Positions 17,600 through 25,716 of a DNA stretch of 64,000 bases are shown piece after piece. The notes beneath the pieces were generated by a model, which ran no database searches, was not told the origin of the DNA, and saw only the letters and a list, made by a program, of their open reading frames with translations. The stretch is from Lachnospiraceae bacterium (GTDB lineage Bacteria > Bacillota > Clostridia > Lachnospirales > Lachnospiraceae): contig CABJAW010000005.1 in the NCBI GenBank assembly GCA_902363665.1, positions 186,001 to 250,000 on the forward strand. The letters are read 5' to 3'. Position numbers and translations under genes: made by a program. Positions within the stretch are counted from its first letter, which is position 1. Each line of letters starts with the position of its first letter.

Positions 17600-17830
17600 A
17601 TGCGCAGAATGGAATTCAAAATGGAGCGGGAGGGGCTGGTGAAGCCGGGTGATAAGATTCACGTGACCGAGGGCGTACTGCCGTCGAGCTGGTATTATAC
17701 GATCGAGCCCGCTGTAGCGATGTCTGCGAATTTTGGCAACCGCGAACGGCTGAAGACATTTGACGGTGTCGTGGCAGAGGTCCGCACCGATGACAGTGGA
17801 TTTACGGTGTTCGCAGATTTTGATGAATAG
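17600..17830 (+). CDS. Small conserved-looking protein of unknown function, upstream of pcrA
   Basis: 76 residues starting MRRMEFKMEREGLVKPGD. The ATG at 17600 has AGAGGA upstream; the longer frame beginning near 17465 would cover the promoter and is not supported. The sequence alternates short strands (KIHVTEGVLPSSWYYTIEP, GVVAEVRTDDSGFTVFADF), suggesting a small all-beta domain without membrane segments. It ends 14 bp before pcrA with no terminator, so the two are probably co-transcribed. I do not recognise the family. Confidence 0.7.
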   Translation: MRRMEFKMEREGLVKPGDKIHVTEGVLPSSWYYTIEPAVAMSANFGNRERLKTFDGVVAEVRTDDSGFTVFADFDE

Positions 17831-17844
17831 ACAGAGGAGAAAAA

Positions 17845-20076
17845 ATGGGAAAATATGATGCATTAAATCCGCAGCAGTATCAGGCTGTCTGCCATTACGA
17901 GGGGCCGCTTCTGATTCTGGCCGGAGCCGGTTCTGGAAAGACACGCGTGCTGACACACCGTGTGGCCTGGCTGATTGAGGAAAAGAATGTGAACCCATGG
18001 AACATCATGGCGATCACATTTACAAATAAAGCGGCAGGCGAGATGCGGGACCGCGTGGAGGCGATGCTTGGCGGAGCACTTGGCGGTGTCTGGGTAGCGA
18101 CGTTTCACAGCACCTGTGTGCGGATTCTGCGCCGGTACATTGACCGGATCGGTTTTGAAAATAATTTTACGATTTATGACAGCGAAGACCAGAAATCCGT
18201 GATTAAGGAGATCTGCAAGCGGCTTCAGATCGACACGAAACTGTACCGTGAGCGTTTCTTTATGGCAGAGATCTCAGCGGCGAAGGATGAGATGCTTTCA
18301 CCGGTTGATTATGCACTGAAGGCACAGGGAGATCAGCGGATGCAGAAGGTGGCGGAGGTCTATAAGGAATACCAGCGTCAGCTTTTTGATAACAATGCGC
18401 TTGATTTCGATGATCTGATCTGCCGTACCGTAGAGCTTTTTCAGAGCTGCCCGGAAGTGCTGGAGCAGTATCAGGAGCGTTTCAGGTTTATCATGGTGGA
18501 TGAATATCAGGATACGAACACTGCGCAGTTCAAACTTGTAAGTCTGCTTGCGGCAAAATACCGCAACCTGTGTGTGGTCGGTGATGATGACCAGTCAATT
18601 TACAGGTTCCGCGGAGCCAACATCGGAAATATCCTGAATTTTGAGCAGTTTTTCCCGGATGCGGAGGTCATCCGCCTGGAGCAGAACTACCGTTCCACCC
18701 AGAATATCTTAAATGCAGCAAACGCGGTGATCAGCCACAACAAGGGCCGGAAAGAAAAGACGCTCTGGACGGACAATGGGGAGGGCGAAAAGATTCGGTT
18801 CCGCCAGTTCATGAACAGCTTTGAAGAAGCCGAGTACGTGGCTGGCATAATCAGCCAGAAGGTTGGCGCGGGCAAATGGAAGTATGGCGACTGTGCGATT
18901 CTTTACCGTACCAATGCCCAGTCCCGAATGTTTGAGGAAAAATTTCTGTACGCAAATGTGCCGTACAAGATCGTCGGCGGCGTTAACTTCTATTCCAGAA
19001 AAGAGATCAAGGATGTGATCGCCTACCTGAAAACAATCGCCAACGGAAAGGATGACCTGGCAGTACGCCGTATTATCAACGTACCGAAGCGCGGAATCGG
19101 CGCGACAACGATCAGCCGGGTGCAGGATTATGCGACAGAACACGGTGCGAGTTTTTACGATGCGCTGCGTGTGGCTGAGACGATCCCGGGCATCGGCAAG
19201 AGCGTGGCAAAGCTGCAGGCATTTGTGCAGATGATCCAGGTGCTGCGCACGAAGCAGGAATTTTATAAAGTAAAATCACTGATCGAGGACATTCTTGAGC
19301 AGACCGGCTATATGAAGGAACTGCAGGCGGAGGGTACGGACGAGGCACTTGACCGTATGGCAAACGTTGACGAACTTTTAAATAAAGCAGCGCTTTATGA
19401 TGAGAAGACGGAAAATCCGACCCTGGATGGATTTCTTGAGGAAGTCGCCCTGGTAGCGGACATCGACAATCTTGAGGAGGATGCAGACCATGTGGTGATG
19501 ATGACGTTACACAGCGCCAAGGGACTGGAATTTCCGGTCGTTTTCATGGTCGGCATGGAGGATGGCGTTTTCCCGAGCTATATCAGCATTTCTTCCGAGG
19601 ATGAAAGCGAACTGGAGGAGGAGCGCCGGCTTTGCTACGTCGGCATCACGCGTGCACGCACCAATCTTTTCCTGACGAGTGCAAAACAGCGCATGGTGCG
19701 CGGTGAGATCCATTACAACCGTGTATCTCGTTTTGTGGATGACATTCCGGAAGAATTCATGGCGGAAAATGAGCGCGCAAAAATCCCGCAGAAAGAAAAA
19801 AAGGATCTGCCGGAGACGAAGGCCCATGCGGCTTACCGACAGATGCGTGAGAATTTCAAGACGAAGATCATGGCACAGCAGCAGTTTGAAGTGAAGAAGG
19901 CAGACGGTCTGAGCTATAATGTCGGTGACCGCGTGCGCCACATCAAGTTTGGCAATGGAACGGTCACGAATATCGCCGAGGGCGGGAGAGACTACGAAGT
20001 GACGGTCAATTTTGACCGGGTCGGTGTGAAGAAGATGTTTGCATCATTTGCGAAGCTGGTGAAGACGGAGAACTGA
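17845..20076 (+). CDS. pcrA: ATP-dependent DNA helicase PcrA (UvrD family)
   Basis: 3'-5' SF1A helicase for repair and removal of replication or recombination obstacles. 743 residues, normal length. Motifs: NPQQYQAV (Q motif), LAGAGSGKTRVLTHR (Walker A), AITFTNKAAGEMRDRV (Ia), VDEYQDTN (II), VGDDDQSIYRFRGA (III), LEQNYRST (IV), TLHSAKGLEFPVVF (V) and YVGITRARTNLFL (VI). The C-terminus has the RNA-polymerase-interacting Tudor-like segment VGDRVRHIKFGNGTV. Start: GAGGAG before ATG. Downstream lies a partial copy of the miniature element. Confidence 0.97.
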   Translation: MGKYDALNPQQYQAVCHYEGPLLILAGAGSGKTRVLTHRVAWLIEEKNVNPWNIMAITFTNKAAGEMRDRVEAMLGGALGGVWVATFHSTCVRILRRYIDRIGFENNFTIYDSEDQKSVIKEICKRLQIDTKLYRERFFMAEISAAKDEMLSPVDYALKAQGDQRMQKVAEVYKEYQRQLFDNNALDFDDLICRTVELFQSCPEVLEQYQERFRFIMVDEYQDTNTAQFKLVSLLAAKYRNLCVVGDDDQSIYRFRGANIGNILNFEQFFPDAEVIRLEQNYRSTQNILNAANAVISHNKGRKEKTLWTDNGEGEKIRFRQFMNSFEEAEYVAGIISQKVGAGKWKYGDCAILYRTNAQSRMFEEKFLYANVPYKIVGGVNFYSRKEIKDVIAYLKTIANGKDDLAVRRIINVPKRGIGATTISRVQDYATEHGASFYDALRVAETIPGIGKSVAKLQAFVQMIQVLRTKQEFYKVKSLIEDILEQTGYMKELQAEGTDEALDRMANVDELLNKAALYDEKTENPTLDGFLEEVALVADIDNLEEDADHVVMMTLHSAKGLEFPVVFMVGMEDGVFPSYISISSEDESELEEERRLCYVGITRARTNLFLTSAKQRMVRGEIHYNRVSRFVDDIPEEFMAENERAKIPQKEKKDLPETKAHAAYRQMRENFKTKIMAQQQFEVKKADGLSYNVGDRVRHIKFGNGTVTNIAEGGRDYEVTVNFDRVGVKKMFASFAKLVKTEN

Positions 20077-20089
20077 GTGAAACAACAAC

Positions 20090-20122
20090 CTCTGTTTTAT
20101 GAAATTTTACCTGGCTCTGAAC
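20090..20122 (-). repeat. Partial copy of one end of the miniature element
   Basis: CTCTGTTTTATGAAATTTTA followed by CCTGGCTCTGAAC matches the right end of copy 2 (ending at 20790) at about 30 of 33 positions but lacks the terminal AGTTAC. It is probably a decayed remnant. Confidence 0.6.
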
Positions 20123-20231
20123 GAATATTATATAGTAAAATCCGAGAGGATGTGCTATACTATAAAAAAGGCTGCAGAGAACGCAGTAATTTACAGGGCA
20201 GCATGATCTGCACCGGAAAGGACGTGGCAAA

Positions 20232-20579
20232 ATGATTAAGATTGATGAACTCATGGAAGCATTAAAGAAAAGAGACGAAGACAAAAATAAAAATACCGTA
20301 CTCTGGGTTCTCGCAATTGTCGGCGCGGTAGCAGCAGTGGCCGGTATCGCATATGCAGTATACCGTTACTTTGCACCGGATTATCTGGAAGATTTCGATG
20401 ACGAAGACGACTTCGAAGATGATTTCGATGACTTCTTTGATGATGACGATTTCCCGGAGATGGACAAAAAGGAAAAGGCTGAGGAGAAAGCAGACGAAGA
20501 AAAGGAAGAGGCTACTCCGGAAGCCAAAGAAGAAAAAGAGGAAGCAGAAGAGAAAAAAGAGGCTTCCGAGGAAGAGTAA
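20232..20579 (+). CDS. Small single-pass membrane protein with very acidic tail
   Basis: 115 residues: a short basic/acidic N-terminus, one membrane helix (NTVLWVLAIVGAVAAVAGIA, residues 21-40), then a highly acidic region (DDEDDFEDDFDDFFDDDD) and a Lys/Glu-rich tail. A good ribosome-binding site (AAAGGACG) precedes the ATG. The acidic cytoplasmic or cell-wall-facing tail suggests a scaffold or ion-binding role, but no function is known to me. It is bounded by mobile-element remnants on both sides. Confidence 0.8.
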   Translation: MIKIDELMEALKKRDEDKNKNTVLWVLAIVGAVAAVAGIAYAVYRYFAPDYLEDFDDEDDFEDDFDDFFDDDDFPEMDKKEKAEEKADEEKEEATPEAKEEKEEAEEKKEASEEE

Positions 20580-20648
20580 GGGAGAAAAGTTCTGCGAAGA
20601 GAGTTATAAAAAGGACAGTCTTTGCGGTGCTTTCAGATTAAAATCAAA

Positions 20649-20790
20649 GTAACTGTTCAGAGCCAACCTCCAAAATGCTACGCATTTCGTCGGTGTGGCG
20701 TATCCGCCAAATAAAATTTCAAAAACAGGCTTAAAAATGCAAGCATTTTCCGCCTGTTTTATGAAATTTTGCTTGGCTCTGAACAGTTAC
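20649..20790 (-). mobile_element. Miniature inverted-repeat element, copy 2 (IS66-like ends)
   Basis: A 142 bp element in inverse orientation to copy 1, with perfect 18 bp ends GTAACTGTTCAGAGCCAA and TTGGCTCTGAACAGTTAC. It is flanked by the 8 bp direct repeat AAATCAAA (20641-20648 and 20791-20798). Internal hairpin AAAACAGGC/GCCTGTTTT encloses AATGC/GCATT. The shared segment GTCGGTGTGGCGTATCCGCC matches copy 1 in reverse complement. No open frame. It sits between the acidic membrane protein and rlmD. Confidence 0.88.
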
Positions 20791-20808
20791 AAATCAAAAA
20801 AGAAGCAG

Positions 20809-20844
20809 ATGGGCAGGCGGCCGGAAGGCACCTGCTCATTTTTG
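20809..20844 (+). terminator. Rho-independent terminator
   Basis: ATGGGCAGG (20809-20817) pairs with CCTGCTCAT (20831-20839), followed by TTTTT. Probably ends the transcript of the acidic membrane protein. The rest of the 372 bp gap to rlmD (20580-20951) holds the miniature element and an unremarkable leader. Confidence 0.65.
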
Positions 20845-20951
20845 GTCAATCATGAGCAGATGCAGGCAGCTGGTGGGCGGCAGCCCGGTTACGGGCAGAC
20901 AGGCGGATTGTTATAAAAGGAAGCAGATACAGGAAAAGAAAGGAACCATGT

Positions 20952-22361
20952 ATGAAAAAAGGAGATATTTCAGAAGGCATCATTGAGCGGGTGGATTTTC
21001 CAAACAAGGGAAGAGTGCATACGGAGGAAGGCACCGTGACCATCAAAAACGGAATTCCAGGGCAGAAGGTCCGTTTTCAGATCAATAAAAAACGCAAAAA
21101 TCAGATGGAGGGCAGACTCTTAGAGGTGCTGGAAAAGTCACCGCTGGAAAAAAGAGATCCGGTCTGCAGCATTTTCCCACAGTGCGGCGGCTGCATGTAT
21201 CAGACGATGATGTATGAAGACCAGCTGGCAATGAAGGCGAATCAGGTGAAGAGCCTTCTGGATGCGGCGATTGCCGGGGCAGGACAGACGGATGAAGAGG
21301 GAAAGCCGGATTATCTTTTTGAGGGCATCAAGGGAAGCCCGAAGGAATTTGCATACCGCAATAAGATGGAATTCTCATTTGGGGATGAATACAAGGATGG
21401 TCCGCTTTCCCTGGGACTGCACAAAAAGGGAAGCACCTATGATGTGCTGACCGCATCAGACTGTAAGATTGTGCATTCCGATATGACGGAGATTCTGAAG
21501 TGCGTGCTTGCATATTTCAAGGAGATAGAACGGAAGGAATCAAGAAGCGGCAGCATTTACTACCATAAAATGACCCATGAGGGCTGGCTGCGCCACCTGC
21601 TGCTGCGCCGCGCGGAGACGACCGGCGAAATTCTCGTGAATCTCGTGACGACAAGTCAGCGGGAATACGATCTGACACCGCTTGTCGATCAGATCCGTGC
21701 ACTGCCGCTGGAGGGAACGATCGTTGGAATCCTGCATATCATCAATGATTCCGTTGCGGATGTGGTGCGCAGCGATGAGACGCGGATCCTCTATGGCCAG
21801 GATTACTTTTACGAGACGATTCTTGGGCTTCGTTTCAAGATCACACCGTTCTCCTTCTTCCAGACAAACTCTCTTGGTGCTGAGGTGCTTTACAGTACCG
21901 CACGCGATTACATCGGAGATACGAAGGACATGACCGTGTTTGATCTCTACTCCGGTACCGGTACGATCGCTCAGATTCTGGCATCTGTGGCAAAAGAAGT
22001 GATCGGTGTGGAGATCGTCGGGGAGGCAGTCGAGGCAGCAAAAGAAAACGCAGCGCTCAACGGCCTGTCAAACTGCAGCTTTCTTGCAGGCGACGTCCTG
22101 AAAGTGCTTGATGAAGTCTCAGAAAAACCGGATTTTATCGTTCTGGATCCGCCGCGCGACGGCATTCATCCGAAAGCGCTCCCGAAGATCATCGCCTATG
22201 GCGTCGACCGCATGGTCTACATTTCCTGCAAGCCGACAAGTCTCGCCCGCGATCTGGATGTCCTGATCCGCAGCGATTATCGGGTGGAAAAGGCCTGCTG
22301 CGTTGACATGTTCTGTTCGACTGTGCATTGTGAAACTGTAGTTCTTTTGTCGCGGCATTGA
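20952..22361 (+). CDS. rlmD: 23S rRNA (uracil-5-)-methyltransferase RlmD/RumA family
   Basis: SAM-dependent RNA m5U methyltransferase, 469 residues. N-terminal TRAM domain (EGIIERVDFPNKGRVHTEEG) followed by an iron-sulfur cluster motif (CSIFPQCGGCMYQ plus an upstream/downstream Cys), then the methyltransferase core with FDLYSGTGTIAQILA (SAM site), VLDPPRDGIHPKAL, and catalytic YISCKPTSLARDL. The C-terminal VDMFCSTVHCETVVLL is typical. Firmicute paralogues may target U747 or U1939; the target position is not certain. The ATG follows AAAGGAACC. Confidence 0.93.
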   Translation: MKKGDISEGIIERVDFPNKGRVHTEEGTVTIKNGIPGQKVRFQINKKRKNQMEGRLLEVLEKSPLEKRDPVCSIFPQCGGCMYQTMMYEDQLAMKANQVKSLLDAAIAGAGQTDEEGKPDYLFEGIKGSPKEFAYRNKMEFSFGDEYKDGPLSLGLHKKGSTYDVLTASDCKIVHSDMTEILKCVLAYFKEIERKESRSGSIYYHKMTHEGWLRHLLLRRAETTGEILVNLVTTSQREYDLTPLVDQIRALPLEGTIVGILHIINDSVADVVRSDETRILYGQDYFYETILGLRFKITPFSFFQTNSLGAEVLYSTARDYIGDTKDMTVFDLYSGTGTIAQILASVAKEVIGVEIVGEAVEAAKENAALNGLSNCSFLAGDVLKVLDEVSEKPDFIVLDPPRDGIHPKALPKIIAYGVDRMVYISCKPTSLARDLDVLIRSDYRVEKACCVDMFCSTVHCETVVLLSRH

Positions 22362-22499
22362 GAAAAATTGCCTTATGGAAAAAGAACGACATATAGGATA
22401 AAATTACGCAGGATAAATTTTTTGCATGGTACGTATGAAATGAAAAAAGAGCAAAGAACAGTTAATTATAAACAGCTTCCAGCAGAAAGAGGATGAAAA

Positions 22500-23816
22500 A
22501 TGAGAAAAGGAAGAGGGATTGCCCTGTTGCCAATTTGTGTATTTCTTGCATTATACCTTGGCTTGGGGATTTTGTTTGAGTATGTAATGAAAATTCCAAT
22601 GGGATTTTATAATGTTCCTATCGTGATCGCATTTCTTGCAGCGATTCTGGTTGCATGTCTGCAGAACAGAGAACTGAATTTTGATAAGAAACTGGAGATT
22701 ATGGCGCAGGGGGTCGGAGATAAAAATATCATCACGATGCTTTTGATCTTCCTTGCAGCCGGCTCTTTTGTAGGGGTCGTGGGAAGAAGCAGTGCGGAGA
22801 GTGTTGCCTACTGTATGCTGAGCCTGATACCGGCCAGATTTTCAGTGGCGGTACTGTTTGTAGTTGCCTGCTTTGTATCTGTGGCGATGGGAACCTCTGT
22901 AGGAACCATCACGCTTCTGACGCCGATCGCGGCGGCAGTTTCCACGGCATCCGGATTTAATCTGGCATTTTGTGTGGCCTCTGTTATGGGCGGTGCCATG
23001 TTTGGGGATAATCTTTCTTTTATTTCCGACACGACGATTGCTGCATGCAATGGACAGGGCTGTGAGATGAAGGACAAATTCAGGGAAAACTTCTGGATTG
23101 CTCTTCCGGCAGCAGCCGTCACGCTGATCCTGATTCTGATCCTGTCCTTTCAGATAGAAATCAGAGGGCAGGTCAGCCAGCCGTACCATCTGCTGCAGGT
23201 AATACCGTATGTGCTGGTATTGATCGGAGGAATTGTTGGACTCAATGTATTTGTGGTCTTGCTGACAGGAATTGTATCCGGTGCATTTATCATGCTGATA
23301 GGCGGGCATGTCACCCCGGTAGAGATTCTGAAAAATATGGGATCAGGTGTCTCAGGGATGTTTGAGACCTGTATGGTGGCAATTCTGGTAGCTGCCATGT
23401 GTGCGCTGATTCGTGAATACGGTGGATTCGATGCACTTCTTAGCTGGATACATAAAATTTTCCGTGGAAAAAAAGGCGGACAGCTTGGAATGGGACTTTT
23501 GGTAGGAACTATGGATATCGCAACTGCCAATAATACAGTGGCAATCGTAATGGCAAATCCTATCGCAAAGGAGATGGCAGAGGAATACGGAATTACACCG
23601 AGAAAGACCGCCTCCATTCTGGATACCTTTTCCTGCATTTTTCAGGGAGTGATTCCTTATGGCGCACAGATGCTGGTTGCGATCTCGGCGGTGAATGAAT
23701 TAGGCTGTGAGATTTCTGCATTTCAGATCATGCCGAAGCTGTTTTACCCGATGCTGTTGCTGCTTAGTTCACTGATTACAATTATGAAAAGCTCAGAGCG
23801 TACGAAATATAAATAA
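22500..23816 (+). CDS. Na+/H+ antiporter, NhaC family
   Basis: Integral membrane protein of 438 residues with about eleven hydrophobic segments. Family features are GTSVGTITLLTPIAAAVS, GGAMFGDNLSFISDTTIAA and ATANNTVAIVMANPIAKEM. It is predicted to exchange protons for sodium or an organic acid; NhaC-family members also include malate-Na+/lactate antiporters, so the cargo is uncertain. Start after AGAGGATGAAAA. A strong terminator follows. A PucR-type regulator downstream may control it but lies beyond the terminator. Confidence 0.88.
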   Translation: MRKGRGIALLPICVFLALYLGLGILFEYVMKIPMGFYNVPIVIAFLAAILVACLQNRELNFDKKLEIMAQGVGDKNIITMLLIFLAAGSFVGVVGRSSAESVAYCMLSLIPARFSVAVLFVVACFVSVAMGTSVGTITLLTPIAAAVSTASGFNLAFCVASVMGGAMFGDNLSFISDTTIAACNGQGCEMKDKFRENFWIALPAAAVTLILILILSFQIEIRGQVSQPYHLLQVIPYVLVLIGGIVGLNVFVVLLTGIVSGAFIMLIGGHVTPVEILKNMGSGVSGMFETCMVAILVAAMCALIREYGGFDALLSWIHKIFRGKKGGQLGMGLLVGTMDIATANNTVAIVMANPIAKEMAEEYGITPRKTASILDTFSCIFQGVIPYGAQMLVAISAVNELGCEISAFQIMPKLFYPMLLLLSSLITIMKSSERTKYK

Positions 23817-23828
23817 GATCAGCAGAGA

Positions 23829-23862
23829 AAAAGGACATCCGAGAAGAGGATGTCCTTTTTAG
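23829..23862 (+). terminator. Rho-independent terminator
   Basis: AAAAAGGACATCC (from 23829) pairs with GGATGTCCTTTTT (to 23860), with a short loop GAGAAGA. The A-run on the left also makes it work on the - strand for the small gene ending at 23879. Confidence 0.85.
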
Positions 23863-23878
23863 AACAAAGATCCGTATA

Positions 23879-24037
23879 TCATTTGTGAAGCAGACGTCTG
23901 ACCAATGAAAGAAGACCAAAACGTCTGGACTTCATATAGTCATTTATAAAATTGTCACAATACATATAACGTTCCGTTCTGATCCATTCCGGGGCCGGAA
24001 GTGCATCCGGAGAGTTTGTATAAAGTGCGAATCTCAT
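23879..24037 (-). CDS. 52-residue small protein with strong ribosome-binding site
   Basis: ATG at 24037-24035 preceded on the - strand by AAAGGAGG, 7 bp away; stop at 23881-23879. The product starts MRFALYTNSPDALPAPEWIR and ends SLVRRLLHK. It has an aromatic/charged N-terminal half and a basic C-terminal amphipathic helix (about residues 36-52, SRRFGLLSLVRRLLHK). No membrane span. I do not recognise it. The perfect ribosome-binding site and the shared terminator at its 3' end argue that it is real. Confidence 0.65.
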   Translation of the reverse strand: MRFALYTNSPDALPAPEWIRTERYMYCDNFINDYMKSRRFGLLSLVRRLLHK

Positions 24038-24156
24038 AATCACGCCTCCTTTAATAATTTCTTAAGTTATTTACATTTTAGCACAAAATCAGAGAAAAAC
24101 TATGGGGTTCAACTCTAAAAAGCGCAGGCAAAATATGTGCTGACGGCACAAAGGTA

Positions 24157-24165
24157 TGATATAAT
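24157..24165 (+). promoter_or_regulatory. Extended -10 promoter of the PucR gene
   Basis: TGATATAAT is an extended -10 (TGN plus TATAAT at 24160-24165). Transcription would begin near 24172, exactly at the first unit of the tandem repeat. A weak -35 is expected near 24137. Confidence 0.5.
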
Positions 24166-24170
24166 GAGGA

Positions 24171-24277
24171 AAAAACGGAAAAGTGTAAGTGCGGAACAAA
24201 AACGAGAAAGTGTAAGTGAGAGCAAAAACGGAAAAGTGTAAGTGCAGAGCAAAAACGGAAAAGTGTAAGTGCAGAAC
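24171..24277 (+). repeat. Four tandem ~27 bp repeats in the leader of the PucR gene
   Basis: Four direct units at 24171, 24198, 24224 and 24251. Each has the form AAAAACGGAAAAGTGTAAG followed by TGCRGARC (unit 2 is 26 bp and diverged). A fifth partial AAAAATGGAGG becomes the ribosome-binding region. The conserved core GTGTAAGTG recurs every 26-27 bp. The array occupies the transcribed leader directly before the start codon at 24304. Confidence 0.85.
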
Positions 24278-24303
24278 AAAAATGGAGGGAGAAGGCATAT
24301 CGT

Positions 24304-25461
24304 ATGAGTTTTACAATAGAAGATATGATATTGACAGGAGAAAAGAAGTATGAGATGAAATTTCTGGCCGGACAAAATGGCTGGGCGAATTCGATCAGCT
24401 GGGTGCATCTTCTGGAAGATACAACAATTATTCAGAACTTTTGGGGCAAGGAGCTTGCGGTGACAACAGGATTGGGATTTCCCCAAAAGGAAGACTGGAT
24501 GAATCTGGCAAGGAAGCTGAACCGGTACCATGCATCCGGTCTGATCATCAATGTGGGGCAGTATATCAATGAGATACCGGAAGAATTGCGAGCATACTGT
24601 GATGAAAACGACCTTCCGCTGCTGACGGTGCCCTGGGAAGTCCATTTGTCAGATATGATAAAGGATTTCAGCATTCGTGTGTTTTTGCAGGATAATACCG
24701 ATGAGCAGATTGCATCTGCATTGATTGCGGCCATTGAGACTCCTGACAATCAGGAAGCCTACCGGAAAGAATTACTGCAGTATTTTGCTGTGGATGGAAG
24801 CTTTCAGGTGCTTTTGCTGACTTGTGAAGGGCTGGATTCAATGGATACGGTAGAGCGAAGGAAGCTGTCTTATCGGATACAGGTCTATCTGGAGGATATT
24901 ACGCATAATGCAAGCTTTTTTTATTATAATTCAGATTTTGTGCTGGTAGCCAATGAGGTTCCAGAAGAGACTTTATATCAGCTGATCGAAGGTGCTATAA
25001 AGAGAGGAAAAAGGCGTATGCCGGAGCTGGAGCTGTGTGTGGGAATAGGAAGCAAATGTATGGATATTTCGCGGCTTTCCGTAAGCTACCGGCGGGCGAA
25101 AGCGGCAGCCAGGATGGCGGTCACGCATAAAAAGCAGGTGGTAAAGTTTGACGACTGCGGACTGTTTCGGCTGCTCTATATGGTGGAAGACAAAGCAGTA
25201 CTAAAAGAGATGGAAACAGAATGCCTGGCAGCATTGGAAGAATACGATCGTAAATACCATGCGGGCTATGTGGAAACACTTCGGTCCTATCTGAAACACA
25301 ACGGAAGCATTCAGGCAGTAGCGGAGGAACTCTATACACATCGCAATACCATATTATATCGTATTGGAAACATCAGAAAAGTACTGGGAAACGAGCTGAA
25401 GACCCCGGAAGAAAGACTGCCCTATCAGATTGCATTTTATATCAGGAGTATGCATGGGTGA
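24304..25461 (+). CDS. PucR family transcriptional regulator
   Basis: 385-residue regulator. The N-terminal PucR domain (FTIEDMILTGEKKYEMKFLAG through YINEIPEELRAYCDENDLPLLTVP) senses a purine-related or other metabolite. A central GGDEF-like/CdaR segment (about residues 150-290) follows, then a C-terminal HTH_30 domain (LRSYLKHNGSIQAVAEELY, HRNTILYRIGNIRKVLG). GGAGGGAGAAGG precedes the ATG. Neighbouring target candidates are the NhaC antiporter upstream and the 52-residue gene. The tandem repeats in its leader could be autoregulatory sites. Confidence 0.9.
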   Translation: MSFTIEDMILTGEKKYEMKFLAGQNGWANSISWVHLLEDTTIIQNFWGKELAVTTGLGFPQKEDWMNLARKLNRYHASGLIINVGQYINEIPEELRAYCDENDLPLLTVPWEVHLSDMIKDFSIRVFLQDNTDEQIASALIAAIETPDNQEAYRKELLQYFAVDGSFQVLLLTCEGLDSMDTVERRKLSYRIQVYLEDITHNASFFYYNSDFVLVANEVPEETLYQLIEGAIKRGKRRMPELELCVGIGSKCMDISRLSVSYRRAKAAARMAVTHKKQVVKFDDCGLFRLLYMVEDKAVLKEMETECLAALEEYDRKYHAGYVETLRSYLKHNGSIQAVAEELYTHRNTILYRIGNIRKVLGNELKTPEERLPYQIAFYIRSMHG

Positions 25462-25530
25462 AACAGATGCGGCAGATAAAGAAATATTCCGGTAAAACCA
25501 ATTGAGCCTGTGCAAGGATATTTTTTACCT

Positions 25531-25562
25531 AAAACTGTATTTTAAATAATGCAGTTTTTTTA
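25531..25562 (+). terminator. Terminator after the PucR gene
   Basis: AAAACTG (25531-25537) pairs with CAGTTTT (from 25552) and is followed by a T-run TTTTTTT. It separates PucR from the following catabolic island. Confidence 0.6.
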
Positions 25563-25588
25563 TGTGTAGAACATCAGATTATGAAAGA

Positions 25589-25650
25589 CAAAAAAATATA
25601 CAAAACAGGTAAAAATACTGAGAAGAAAATAGAAAAAACAAATGTATAAT
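25589..25650 (+). promoter_or_regulatory. Promoter and putative regulator box of the first catabolic unit
   Basis: CAAAAAAATATACAAAACAG at 25589-25608 matches 18 of 20 positions with a box at 37122-37141 before the binding-protein operon. AACAGGTAAAA (25604-25614) also recurs at 37144-37154. A -10 hexamer TATAAT lies at 25645-25650 without a good -35, as expected for activator-dependent transcription. The likely activator is the AraC-type regulator at 35457. Confidence 0.5.
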
Positions 25651-25716
25651 AAAGTTACTAAAAAATATGGAAAAATGAACGAAAAACAAACAATTTAACG
25701 GATGGAGGAAGAAAAA

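Noticed and set aside
24171..24277. Possible CRISPR array
   Set aside because: The 27 bp units are directly adjacent with no unique spacers, and no cas gene is present.
24089..24298. 69-codon - strand frame with repeated HFSVFAL/YTF units
   Set aside because: It is the reverse reading of the tandem DNA repeats; no ribosome-binding site and a low-complexity product.
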